Assembly (NCBI RefSeq): GCF_043641665.1
Contig: NC_092182.1
Span: 23,001,241-23,065,240, forward strand
Direction: 5' to 3'
Length of the DNA stretch: 64,000 bases
Origin: Enoplosus armatus
Lineage: Eukaryota; Chordata; Actinopteri; Centrarchiformes; Enoplosidae
In this document: positions 38,946 to 49,093 of the stretch, piece by piece
Position numbering within the stretch: the first letter of the stretch is position 1
Layout of the letters: the number at the start of each line of letters is the position of its first letter
Position numbers and translations under genes: made by a program
The notes under the pieces: generated by a model
The model's database searches: none
What the model saw: only the letters and a program-made list of their open reading frames with translations
Told to the model about the DNA's origin: nothing

Positions 38946-41279
38946 GTCCCACATCTCCATATGAATGTGTGGGTCTTGGTCTGGCAGGAGTTTCTCACAG
39001 TTTCAGCTTATCAGAGAGCTTAGTGGAAAACAAATGATGCCACACGTTGAATGCTGTTTTAGCCTGGGGGACAATGGTTAGATCTCAGGGGAACAGGTGG
39101 AGGACTGGGGGGGTGATGGAGACAGACTCACAGAGCTCTTTGTGAATCTGGGAAAGTGGTGACCCTGTAGAGAGAGCAGATCTGCTGCCTGATGCTGGGA
39201 TCAATGACTTTGACTGAGCACACGCTCATCATCCCATCACACATGTGTGAGACTGACATTTGGTTACATCTATACTAAAATATACTTTATAACTAACATG
39301 TAAGTAAGTTAAATAATCAGTGGAAATATATATTTTTGTCTAAATTATTTCATTGTATCATTATCTAAAATCTAGCAACTTCCATTGATGTTGTTCATCC
39401 TTCGTTTTGTCGCGATAATTCAGTTAAAATTTGCATTTAATGAAATTTGACTTCTCTCACTTTTTAAAACAGAATAAATATTCTGTCTTTTAAGAAGTCA
39501 GTCCTGTCAGGTATTTAAAAGAGTTTGATGCTCATTTTGTTTTTAAAATGTATTGCAATAAAACTTTGGAACAACAATCATGCTGCTGTCCAGATGTAGC
39601 ACAGTCCTCTGACTTGTACCTCGTAGTCAGTGTGGGTAGAAAGTTGGTCTCAGTTTCCCACACTGACTCCCTGAATGCTGTGGTCAATGAACAAAAGGAC
39701 TTTGAATGGAGCTTTTGTGACTGATACTGGACGTGTGTTGTTATAGAAACAGAGTCTTACGTCACCAACCATCTGGAGGTAAAGAACGCCATTGGCTGGT
39801 TCTGACAGTTTGTAATGTTTGACTTCATGATGCCATTTATATCGTCAAGGTTCAGTTATATTTTTGTGCAAATGTTTTAGTCAACTTCCAATCACTGTAC
39901 ATTTTGACCATCTAATCATAACATTGCCTTTGTATCAGCAGCGTGATCAAAAGTTGAGCTCTATAGATGAGGGTGGGAGGTTGAAGCAGCTGCTTCCTGA
40001 AGTGTGCCAAATCCCTTTGGAGAATAGTCGGCTGCTGGTGGGGATGAGGATCGTAATCATGCTAAACTGTGCTCTCCAGAGTTTTCCCACACTCTGTCCA
40101 TTTAAATATATCTGGACACGTGCCTAAATCCAAATGGACGCTGTAGAAACCCGTTCTTCACAAATGGAGGCCATTAATGCTTTTTGTTTTTACATTGTTC
40201 AGCTCATCAAGACTTAATTTCAAAATATTTAAAGTCAAAATTTGGAGTGATGGAAACCAGATGAGAAACCACCTATTTTATCTAAACACTTGAAACACCT
40301 TTATTGTAACTATAATCAATATACACTGAGGTCAACAAGCGACACTTGGCTGTGGTCATATTCTTTGAACAAAACACTGACCTCTGTGTTATCAGTGCTG
40401 AACAGTTTTCTTTTTTTCAGTGTCTCATGTTCAAAAATCAAAGTGTCTTGAAACCTTAAATATTAGTGAAATTAAACACCAAATATCACACATCATACAT
40501 TCTGAATAACAATCCCTTTTCACAGTTTACTTAATTTACAGGAAGTCATTTAATGAGTTTGCTAAGACCCAACTTGACTAAGTGGTGACATATCTGAAAT
40601 TGGTGAACTGGATTTTATCATAAGACAGAAAGTTGAAACTGAATCTATGATTTGAAAAAGGTTGAGATGTTTTCATTTTGGGAGGCAGAGTCCCTTTTAA
40701 TCTCTTCAGGGCAAAGGTCTGGATCTATTGTCCCACAGGGCTCTGTGAGTGAGTTTCCTCTGGTTTCCCACACTCTGTCCTTTCACTGCTTTCACTGGAG
40801 GAACAATAGAAGTGTGTCTTATTATGCATCTCATTAGATACAATGTCTGAGGTCTTTGAAGAGGGAAATGGTTAAATTCAATTTATTTACTTTGAAACAC
40901 CTGAAATTGACAATTATATCAAAATGATGCTTCAGCAAAATTGTCTTTGAAATGAAAAACATTCTCAATTAGTTTGATGACTTGACTTACTTCATATACA
41001 CAGTGACTTAATGTTGATATTCCCTCTTCATCAAAAGTCTGAATTGAACCACATTACTATGCTTAGTTTTACACTAAGCAGGTATGTTATGAATAAACAG
41101 TTACTGTATGTGCTGAAGTTTATGTTAGTTTGTCAATCAAATGTAGGAAAGATGACGGAGGTCTCTGTCAATTAAGTTAAAATGAAAATATGTGTAGAAA
41201 GTCTGTTTCATCATAATAAAGAGGGTAACCATGACACACAATGACAGGAGAACAGAACATTTTCAGCTGGAAGTGTTTG
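38946..41279. promoter_or_regulatory. Upstream spacer of copy 9 (class B)
   Basis: TTTCCCAC lies at 39654 (E1), 40083 (E2) and 40764 (E3), with an intact SOX-type motif in E3. Confidence 0.6.
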
Positions 41280-42319
41280 TTTATTCAACAAGACACAATG
41301 AGCCACATGGAGTAAGAAAGCTCCATCTAGAGGTGATGATACATCACAACAACAACTTGTAGATTTCTACAAGACGCACTGTACTCAGAGAGAGTAAAGG
41401 AACAGCTGTCTTTATAAAAGACAAATGATTTACAGTATTGAAGCACTCAGTTCTCACTGTCCTTTGAGGTTGTTTTCCCAAATGGATTAAAACATTTGCA
41501 CTTAGTGAACAAAAGCAATAATATTAAAAACTGACCTTAAAACAGGTCACATCGTTCTTAATAACCACTAAATTCAATTGATTCTCAAAAGGTCAAACTT
41601 ACATTGTCACTGGAAAACTGTGACATTAAACAAACATTTTACAGTAAAAAGATAAACATATTGATCTTAAAACAGATCATTTTTCAATCCTCACGTAAAG
41701 TAAGGGAAATTCCATTCTGACAACATGTCCATAAAAAGGACAATTAAGATTTCTGATCAAAATGATCATTACTCATCAAGAATTAGCATTATATTTTACT
41801 AATACATGTTGTGCAGTGAAGCATAAAAGCATCACAGGAAGTTTGTGACATGAAGCAAACCTCTTAGAAAGAAAAGGATAAACATTTGAATCTTACAACA
41901 GATCCGTTTTGAGTCATCACAGAGATTCAAGTGAAGTCCATTATGACAATATGTCCATATAAAGGACAGTTAAAGTTTTTTGATCAAAATGATCAATAAC
42001 AATCGAAAGATAACAACTGTTACCTTATCATTATGTACTACCAGTACATGAAGTACAGTGAGGTATAGTAATAATTGCTGATGCAATCAGATGTGGTTCA
42101 TGCAACATGCATGACAAGATGTTCTCTTTCTTAACTTGAAAGATATTGTTGCTGTCATTTCCTCAGGAAATGTCATCTTACACAAAGAAAACACACAAAA
42201 TACAGACTTCTGTTCAAACAGAAGAACAAGTCCATAAAGTTTCATAGAAGTCAGTCCAGTCATCTTTGACCAATGTGGTCATCTCAGTTTGTGTGGCAGT
42301 AACTCCATTCTGTAGGTGT

Positions 42320-42832
42320 CTACCACGGCCTCCAGGGGGCGCTGTTGGTTGGACTCTCCTCTTCGGTGATGCTGGTCTGGACTGTGGAGCTCAGAAGAGA
42401 GAAGTCAGCCTCTCTCAGGTTCTTATCAGAGGAAGACTGCAGCTTGTTGAAGCGGTTCAGAAGTCTTCTCTGCTGTTGATGCTGCTGCTGCAGTCGTCTC
42501 AGGACACAAACTGTCATCTCCAGGATGTCTGCTTTCTCCAGCTTGGAGTCTGGCTGCTGTTTGAGGAACTCTGGACCCAGGAGAGACTTGAGCTGCTCAA
42601 TGCTGCTGTTGATTCGCTCTCTGCGTAACTTCTCCACCAGAGGCTTTCTGAGCTGCAGAGAGAAGAACAAAGTCATGAATAAACTTATTCTGTAGTAAAG
42701 TGTTAAAGTGCATTAACAAAGTCAACCACTCATTAACAATATTTAAATCTTCTTGAATCTTCAGTTTACCTTGTGGGTCAGAGTCAGATGCTCCTGAGAA
42801 CTGGTCATTGTTGCAGTGATTGTAGGTGCCAT
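42320..42832 (-). CDS. her4: her4/hes5-like bHLH repressor, copy 10 (Orange-less, 131 aa)
   Basis: Exon 1 is 42832-42770 and exon 2 is 42652-42320. This is the right-most and first-oriented copy of the array. bHLH and WRPW are intact. It keeps RRLQQQHQ, as in Orange-containing copies, but then passes straight to [13 protein letters not shown], so the Orange core is absent. ITEEESP replaces ITKEESP near the C-terminus; the same base change destroys an ACCAAAGA motif found in the other nine copies. TATA box 42906-42900; poly(A) signal 41285-41280. Confidence 0.92.
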
Positions 42833-43711
42833 GTCTGGATCTCTGTGCTGTAGAGGTCTCTGTAGAGAGAATGTGATCTCTGCTGGCTTCATCCCTCCTA
42901 TTTATAGTCCCACATCTCCATATGAATGTGTGGGTCTCGGTCTGGCAGGAGTTTCTCACAGTTTTTAGCCAATCAGATGGCCGGGTATAAGAAAAATGAT
43001 TGCTGAGCCTCCACATGGTCATTGTTCACAGTCAAAGAGGACAATAGATAAATCTTAGAGGAACAGGTTGACGACCGGGTTAATTATTTTAATGCAACAC
43101 ATGTTCCACAGACTCTATGGAGAGTCAAAGTGTGAGACTTATATCATGCAGGGTATAAATTACTGAATGACTTACATAAGTTAAAACCTTAGTGAAAAAT
43201 GAATTTGTCAGTATTATGTCACTTCAGGCTACAATTCTGATAGAAGATCTTAACTATACAGTATGTTCTATGATAATAGGTGAGGTTAACCTTTTCAGCC
43301 AACTCAGAGTGATTAACATCACAAAACAATTAACAATTCAATGCACACACAATTAAAACTTAACCAAACTGACAATACATGAAAAATATCCAAAATAGTT
43401 GTCATGAAATAGTGCACATGTCAAAAAGCAATAGAAACGTATTTTACCAGAAAATCTCCATTCATATACATCTTATTTTTCTATTAAGACACATTGTCAA
43501 ATATGTCTTTTGTTATTGAGACTATTAACAGCTATGAACAAGAAGATATACCCAAAATATATCTAAATGTACAACATCTAAATTAATAAGAAATATTTTA
43601 TTCCATATTTTTGGTTCTGTCCTCTTAGTGTCAACGTTTAAAGTGTAACTTAATGCCATATATCTACTCTTATGTAATATTCATTCTGAAACAGATAAGC
43701 AGGTTTTTAGG

Positions 43712-43840
43712 GCAGAGGTCTTGATCTTTTGTCCCGTTGGGGCTCTGTGAGTCACTTTTCCCTGGTTTCCCACACGCTGTCCTTTCACTGCTTTTACTGA
43801 AGGATCAATACAAGTGTGTCTCATTACGCATCACATTAGC
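43712..43840. promoter_or_regulatory. Isolated E3 module upstream of copy 10
   Basis: This block of about 130 bp matches E3 of the other units (GGGCAGAGGTCTTGATC, TTTTGTCCC, TTTCCCACAC at 43766, GTCCTTTCACTGCTTTTACTG). The sequence on either side (43030-43710 and after 43850) has no recognisable array homology, and E1 and E2 are absent. The SOX-type site has become ATCAATAC. Confidence 0.65.
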
Positions 43841-43849
43841 TGCAATGTG

Positions 43850-44925
43850 TGGCCTCCTGGGAACGTGGAAGTTTAAAGTAAACTATAAAAAAAAATCCAA
43901 TCAAAATTATTACAATTAGATTTCAACTATATGTACTTTATGAAAAGACAATCATAATGCAGCTCAATCAATTATGTCGTAAGCAGTAACACAAATGCAA
44001 CAAAGGATACTTGCAGTAGTTTTCTCGTGTCATAGAGATGGCTCTTTTGTTATGATGTGACATGGTGGGTTATGAAATCATTTATTATAAGTTAAAAAAA
44101 AAGGTCCATGCCTTATTTATTTAATGGTTAAGAAATTAATGTTCCAACATAAATTAATATCTATGTCAATGAAGGGATTCAATTCAATCAATTGTTTATA
44201 AGTGCCAAATCATAACAGAAGTTAACTCCAGGCACTTTTCATACAGGGCAGGTCTAGACAGTACTCCTTATACTATTTACAGAGACCCAACAGTTCCCAC
44301 TTGGCAACAATGGCAAGAGAAAAAAAGTAATCTTTTAACTAAAAATTTGGCCTCAATTAATAATATATTATTTTACAATTCACCTATTCAAACCAGTTAT
44401 AAAAGACTAAAGCAGCCCAAAGTTTACTGTTCATATCTGAACATCAAGACGCCCCAAATGTCAGCCATGTGTTGTGAACGTATGAACAAAAACACAAAAC
44501 CACCATGTCATAGCTAATTAAAATCTCTTTATTACAATCACATGTACATCATCATATTCCAAAAAGCTTGCTGTTGTGAAAAGTACCGTTGCACAGACAG
44601 ATGGAGGTGGTGTTGCAGGCTGGATGGAGGGATTGTCAGATGGAGTAAAACAAGTGTTGAGTTCCCCAGCAGCAAGTGTCTCCGCTCCAGTGTGCTTTTA
44701 ATTTCACATCACATGAGGACAGCAGCGCTATTTTCAGCTCTCTGTGTCCTTGTGTAACGTAAGCAAAGAGAGTGAAGGAGGGGGCGGGTGGGAAAGAAAA
44801 ATTCTTTCTTCGTCATCCATTATTCAGACTGTTTGAGTCACAGGCGAGAGAGAGGGAAAACGTGGAAACAAACAGGGTGGTGGTTTGATTCCTCGTTTTC
44901 CAGGTCTCATTCCAAGTGTTTTTAA
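43850..44925. other. Intergenic DNA right of the array
   Basis: AT-rich with no convincing gene. The stretch at about 44166-44330 (TTCAATTCAATCAATTGTTT, then CAGGTCTAGACAGTACTCC and AGAGACCCAACAGTTCCC) resembles a dispersed repeat that is abundant in teleost genomes. Confidence 0.5.
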
Positions 44926-45968
44926 CAAACAGTTTGACATTTCTGTAAATCCTCTTTTTCTCCGTCTTCTCCAAACTCGATGAGAAGATGGGTGTCAGTT
45001 TCATCTCTGTGTGTCCAGTACAGAGATAGACCCAGGACATGCTTAGCTTAGCACAAAGACTGGAATTACAGGGAAACTGCTAGCCTAGCTCGATCAAAAG
45101 AGAAAACCTTCCAGCAACTCCAAAGCTGTCTAATTTAAACAAACTGGTTGCAAATCACTCTCACATCTCCAATTTGTTCGGTGATTAAAATATGTCTGGT
45201 TTTGTGCTGATTGACAGCTATATCCCTGGTTGGAAAAACAACTGAGCCAATCAGAGTCTTGTAGGGGGGGATTACAAATGGGAATGTAAGAAAATGTTGC
45301 CAAGCACGAATGAGATGTTTGCAGCTGTACACATTGTAAGTCAACTTAACAGCTCTTAAATCAACATGCTTCTTCAATTGACGTGACAAACGTTAAGTTC
45401 ACTGCCCCTAGCAACCCCTACTACAGCTTTTGTGTTGATTGAAAGTGACGGTGATGGGGCGTATACATCAGTCACTGCTGATTGGTTAGAACTAAGTTGT
45501 CATAGTAGGAAAAGCACGGATTTTACTAAAGTTAGTCAGCATGCCAGGGCCCTGACACCAAAGCAACCAAAAGGACTTTGGCCATTTTTCATGTCATTAT
45601 TTACACCTCTGCTTTTCCTGCTGTGACATGTCAAAATGTTGTGAAAAAGGCCTTTTGTGTTGCACTTTTTGTTCTGCCAGAGAGTGTATCAATTAGCCTC
45701 CTTCATTTTGGACTTTGGAATTTTTCTTGAGGCAGAAAACCTACTCTGACTAGCTGGTTAGCTAACAGGAAATCAGACAGCTTTGGAGTTGTTGAAAGGT
45801 TAAATCTTTTGCTTCCAGTATTTGTGCTAAGCTAGGCTAAACTTGTCCTGGACCCATCTCTGTACTGGACACACAGTAGATTGAACTGATATACATCTGA
45901 AACATCTGACTCCGGAGAAGACAGAGAACAAGAAGGTTTATCTAAAGTGTCGCAGTGTTCCTTTAAGC
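44926..45968. mobile_element. Foldback MITE-like element with long terminal inverted repeats
   Basis: The left end (GACATTTCTGTAAATCCTC, GTCTTCTCC, GTGTCCAGTACAGAGAT, GCTTAGCTTAGCACAAA) is matched in reverse complement by the right end (TTTGTGCTAAGC, ATCTCTGTACTGGACACAC, GGAGAAGACAGAG). Each arm is about 150 bp. There is no transposase ORF. Related ends occur at 48660-49041 and 59808-59993. Confidence 0.6.
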
Positions 45969-45969
45969 A

Positions 45970-48659
45970 TTAGAGTGTCAGTGAACCTACTCATAATTCA
46001 TGGATGCCACATTTAACATTCAGAACAAACTGAATCACTTTCCATGAATTTTGACAATATTGTGAGTGTTAAACGTACTAATACTACAATGTTAACCTCT
46101 GTGCTGTATATACAGCCCCCATAACACAGCTATAAACCTACAGAATCACATGATAAACCACTGGAGGCGTCTGATGGCATCAGCATGTCCTGTTACTAAC
46201 TCCAACCTCATCTGCACCTTCTGACAAAATCAATATGTACATGTCATAATGACACAAAACAACAGTAAAATTCAATTTAGCCATTTAAAGAGACAATAAT
46301 ATTCACATTTTGTGTTCACTCTTTGAAAATGGTAAATCAAAGTTTCACCAGCTTTTAAGTAAATTAAGTAGATTTTAAAGATTTTAAAGATCATAAAAAC
46401 TGTTCACATTGGTTTTGTAACCATCACAAGAAAAATATTGAAATATGTCCAACACAATGACAATAAACAGATTTTTTTCCTCCATAAATCACTATGATAG
46501 TCTATAAAGAAAACATCAACACACACTGTCTTTCTATCTACAGTCGTTCCACTGGCCACGGTCCCTGGTACAGAAAGGTAGGGAAAACTTTTCGTATAAA
46601 AAATGATGTGCAAAAAGTTGTTTTCTTAGGTCCCTCTCATGGAAAACAATGTAAAGAAATAATGTAAATATCTACATAAGGTTTGCTCTTGCCATTTTAG
46701 ATTCTAGGATTACTGTGCACTTGTGGTGACTCGTCACTTTTGTGCATCTGTTTGATTTAAAACGAGTTACTGCATTCGATGGAAACCTGACAGGCAGCGC
46801 ACACAACACCATCATTGTCCTATTAAAACTAGCTTGAGGTATTATTGCACATTTTCCCGAACGGCAGACCTGGAATCAGTAGATTTCAGATTTACTCACA
46901 CTCGCTTTTAGTGGAATGTCAGTAACGTTGACTTGAGCTCTGTCTGTCCTGACTGCACGGATGCTGCAGCAGTCTGGACAACCTAACGTAAAGTTGATTT
47001 GAGGTGTGTCTTTTCTTTAAAATTGTCTCCACACAGTCAACACATCTCTGTAGATTTCAGTAAACATGCATAAGCTGTTACCTCGGTAGGTAGATCTGTA
47101 AACATCCTGCCAACAGTAACGACAACAGCAGGAACAGGGAGCCAGGAGCCATGAAGGGCCAAAAATCTTATGCTGCATTCACGCCATGTCAGCAGAACAG
47201 TAAGATTGGGGGAAAAAAACTCCTGTTATTCCGAACATTCACACATTATGGTGCTTTCCGACAGCGAGCTGCTACTTCGGCTAGTTACCTCCAATCAAGT
47301 TGCTGCTATCTATCTACTCTACTCTCATCACATAGCTTAAAAGAGCAAAAGAATGGTTAGAAATATGTAGTAGCCCAGACTGGATAATCAAACTCTGAAG
47401 CTGATGTTTGAAAACCATTTTTGTTTTGGCAGGCGAAGAGGTTTATAATTTACTCATGCACATAAAATCAGCTACATGTATTAGCTGTAATATTTTAATT
47501 GGTGTGGTATATGTGGTGGCCATGGTCACACCACAAGCTGCAGCAACACATTTAAAAAGTTCAGTCATCACCTCAAATAACTGCACTTTCACAAGAGCGT
47601 CGGCCTGCCACTGCCTGCCTTGGCAACCATGCGTTTTTTGAAACAAGTCTGTTGCTGTCCTTGTACCCACACCAGATAAATGGATATTAAGTCTAAATTA
47701 TCTATTTTCATAGAATTACCTATTTTTAGCTAATATGACACACTATTACAGTGAAGTCTGTAACACAATTTGTAGGAGTGTATAGCTCTTTTACAGCTTT
47801 TTAATTATCTGAACCAATTGTATGAGTATTAATAGTGCATCTTATTTAACTGCCAGTGGTGGTGACTTTGCAGCCATTTTGCCACTGTTTTTATTGACAT
47901 TTATTTGTCTTTTCAACAAGTCTGACATATCGTAGCTGACAGAAATTCCTGATACCTGAGGTTGGCGTGAATATGTTTTCTAACTGAACTGCAGGTATGT
48001 GCGATATGATATGAAGTGAATGCACCGAAACAGAACAGCAGCTGATGTTACAGATTAAAGCTGTGGTCAAAGTCCTCTGCAAACCTCCATGGCACATTGT
48101 TCCCCTTCCCTGCTCAACGCGGTTTGACTAGTGTTGCAAAAGCATGTAAATCAGGTCACGTTTTTTATCATTTTAGTTACAAAAGCTCCCATCGATTTGA
48201 TATTTTGATTGTAAACAGAGTTTCTATAAAAACCATTCAGGATTTGGTATCAAATCTCAGTTTTCATTGTCTGCATTGCTACAGTAGATGTGTTCTGTGG
48301 CCCTGATGTAAAAGTAGTCGTATGTGATCTATCGTTAGTGCACAGCCAGGTACATCACGCAGAACTGTATTGCTCCCCGAAATCTCATGGTCTGTTTGAG
48401 GATTTGAGTCCAAACCCAAATTTCGTTATTTTGTCAAGGATTCAGTGAAATAAATGTAGCATAAGATGCAGCATGAAACACATTATGCAAACATACACAC
48501 TCATCCGACCTTGTTCGGTTGTTTGTCATTACAAGGGTCATGCACTGTCACACACATTTTGTCTGGAGTGCTGTACAGTGGTGACACACCCACACATAAA
48601 GCTATCAGTTGAGGTGATATACAGCGATAACAGTGAGGTTCCCTCTCTCACGCACATTC
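45970..48659. other. Intergenic DNA
   Basis: Only short, unconvincing ORFs on both strands. A stretch at about 47165-47300 (GCTGCATTCACGCC, GGTGCTTTCCGACAGCGAGC) resembles DNA-transposon relics of fish, but its ends could not be defined. Minus-strand AATAAA matches near 47889-47906 could end the 3' UTR of the PDZ gene; this is weak. Confidence 0.45.
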
Positions 48660-49041
48660 ATGAAAGGAACAGTCCGACATTTCTGTAAATCCTCATGTTC
48701 TCTGTCTTCCCCAGACTCATATGAGAAGATGGATGTCAGTTTCGTCGTTGTGCTTACTTAAGTACAGAGATGAAAAGGACCCTGTTCTTCATACGTGGAT
48801 AACTGACGTCTCAGTTAACTGCAGTTTGTTTAAATCAGAGAAGGTGGATTTTTTTCTTCTTCGATTGAGCTAGGCTAGCAGTTTCCGCCTGCTTCCAGAC
48901 TTTGTACTAATCTAGACTAAACACGTCCTGGACCTCTCTCTGTTGTGGATACACAGAGATGAAACTGATTTTAATCTTCACATCGGACTCTGGCGACGAC
49001 AGAACAAGAGGATTTTCCACCAATGTCGTAGTGTTAGCTTA
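48660..49041. mobile_element. Short foldback MITE-like element
   Basis: A second member of the family at 44926-45968. The left arm begins AGGAACAGTCCGACATTTCTG; wording in the right arm (GACTCTGGCGACGACAGAAC) is its diverged inverse. AGCTAGGCTAGCAGTTTCC lies internally. It is just past the stop codon of the PDZ-family gene and may be part of its 3' UTR. Confidence 0.55.
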
Positions 49042-49093
49042 ACATCACACACACTCACACACAGAGTTACAGTTACACGTGGTGTCCATGCAG

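Larger units (their letters stand above)
3232..43850 (-). repeat. Tandem array of ten her4/hes5-like units plus one orphan promoter
   Basis: Stop codons recur at 4057, 8195, 12883, 17317, 21266, 25058, 28976, 34250, 38363 and 42320, all on the minus strand. The spacing is 3.8-4.7 kb except for 5.27 kb between the seventh and eighth copies. Homology covers 3' UTRs, coding exons, intron, promoter and spacers. Spacers fall into two classes: A (upstream of copies 1, 2, 3, 8) and B (upstream of copies 4, 5, 6, 9 and the orphan promoter). Copy 7 has a divergent spacer, and copy 10 keeps only the promoter and one upstream module. Spacers 2 and 3 are the most alike, pointing to a recent duplication. 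The left limit is the poly(A) region of copy 1; the right limit is module E3 of copy 10. Confidence 0.95.

Noticed and set aside
3232..43850. Regular repeats as a CRISPR or satellite array
   Set aside because: The unit is a whole 4-kb gene with introns and promoter; this is a vertebrate tandem gene family.
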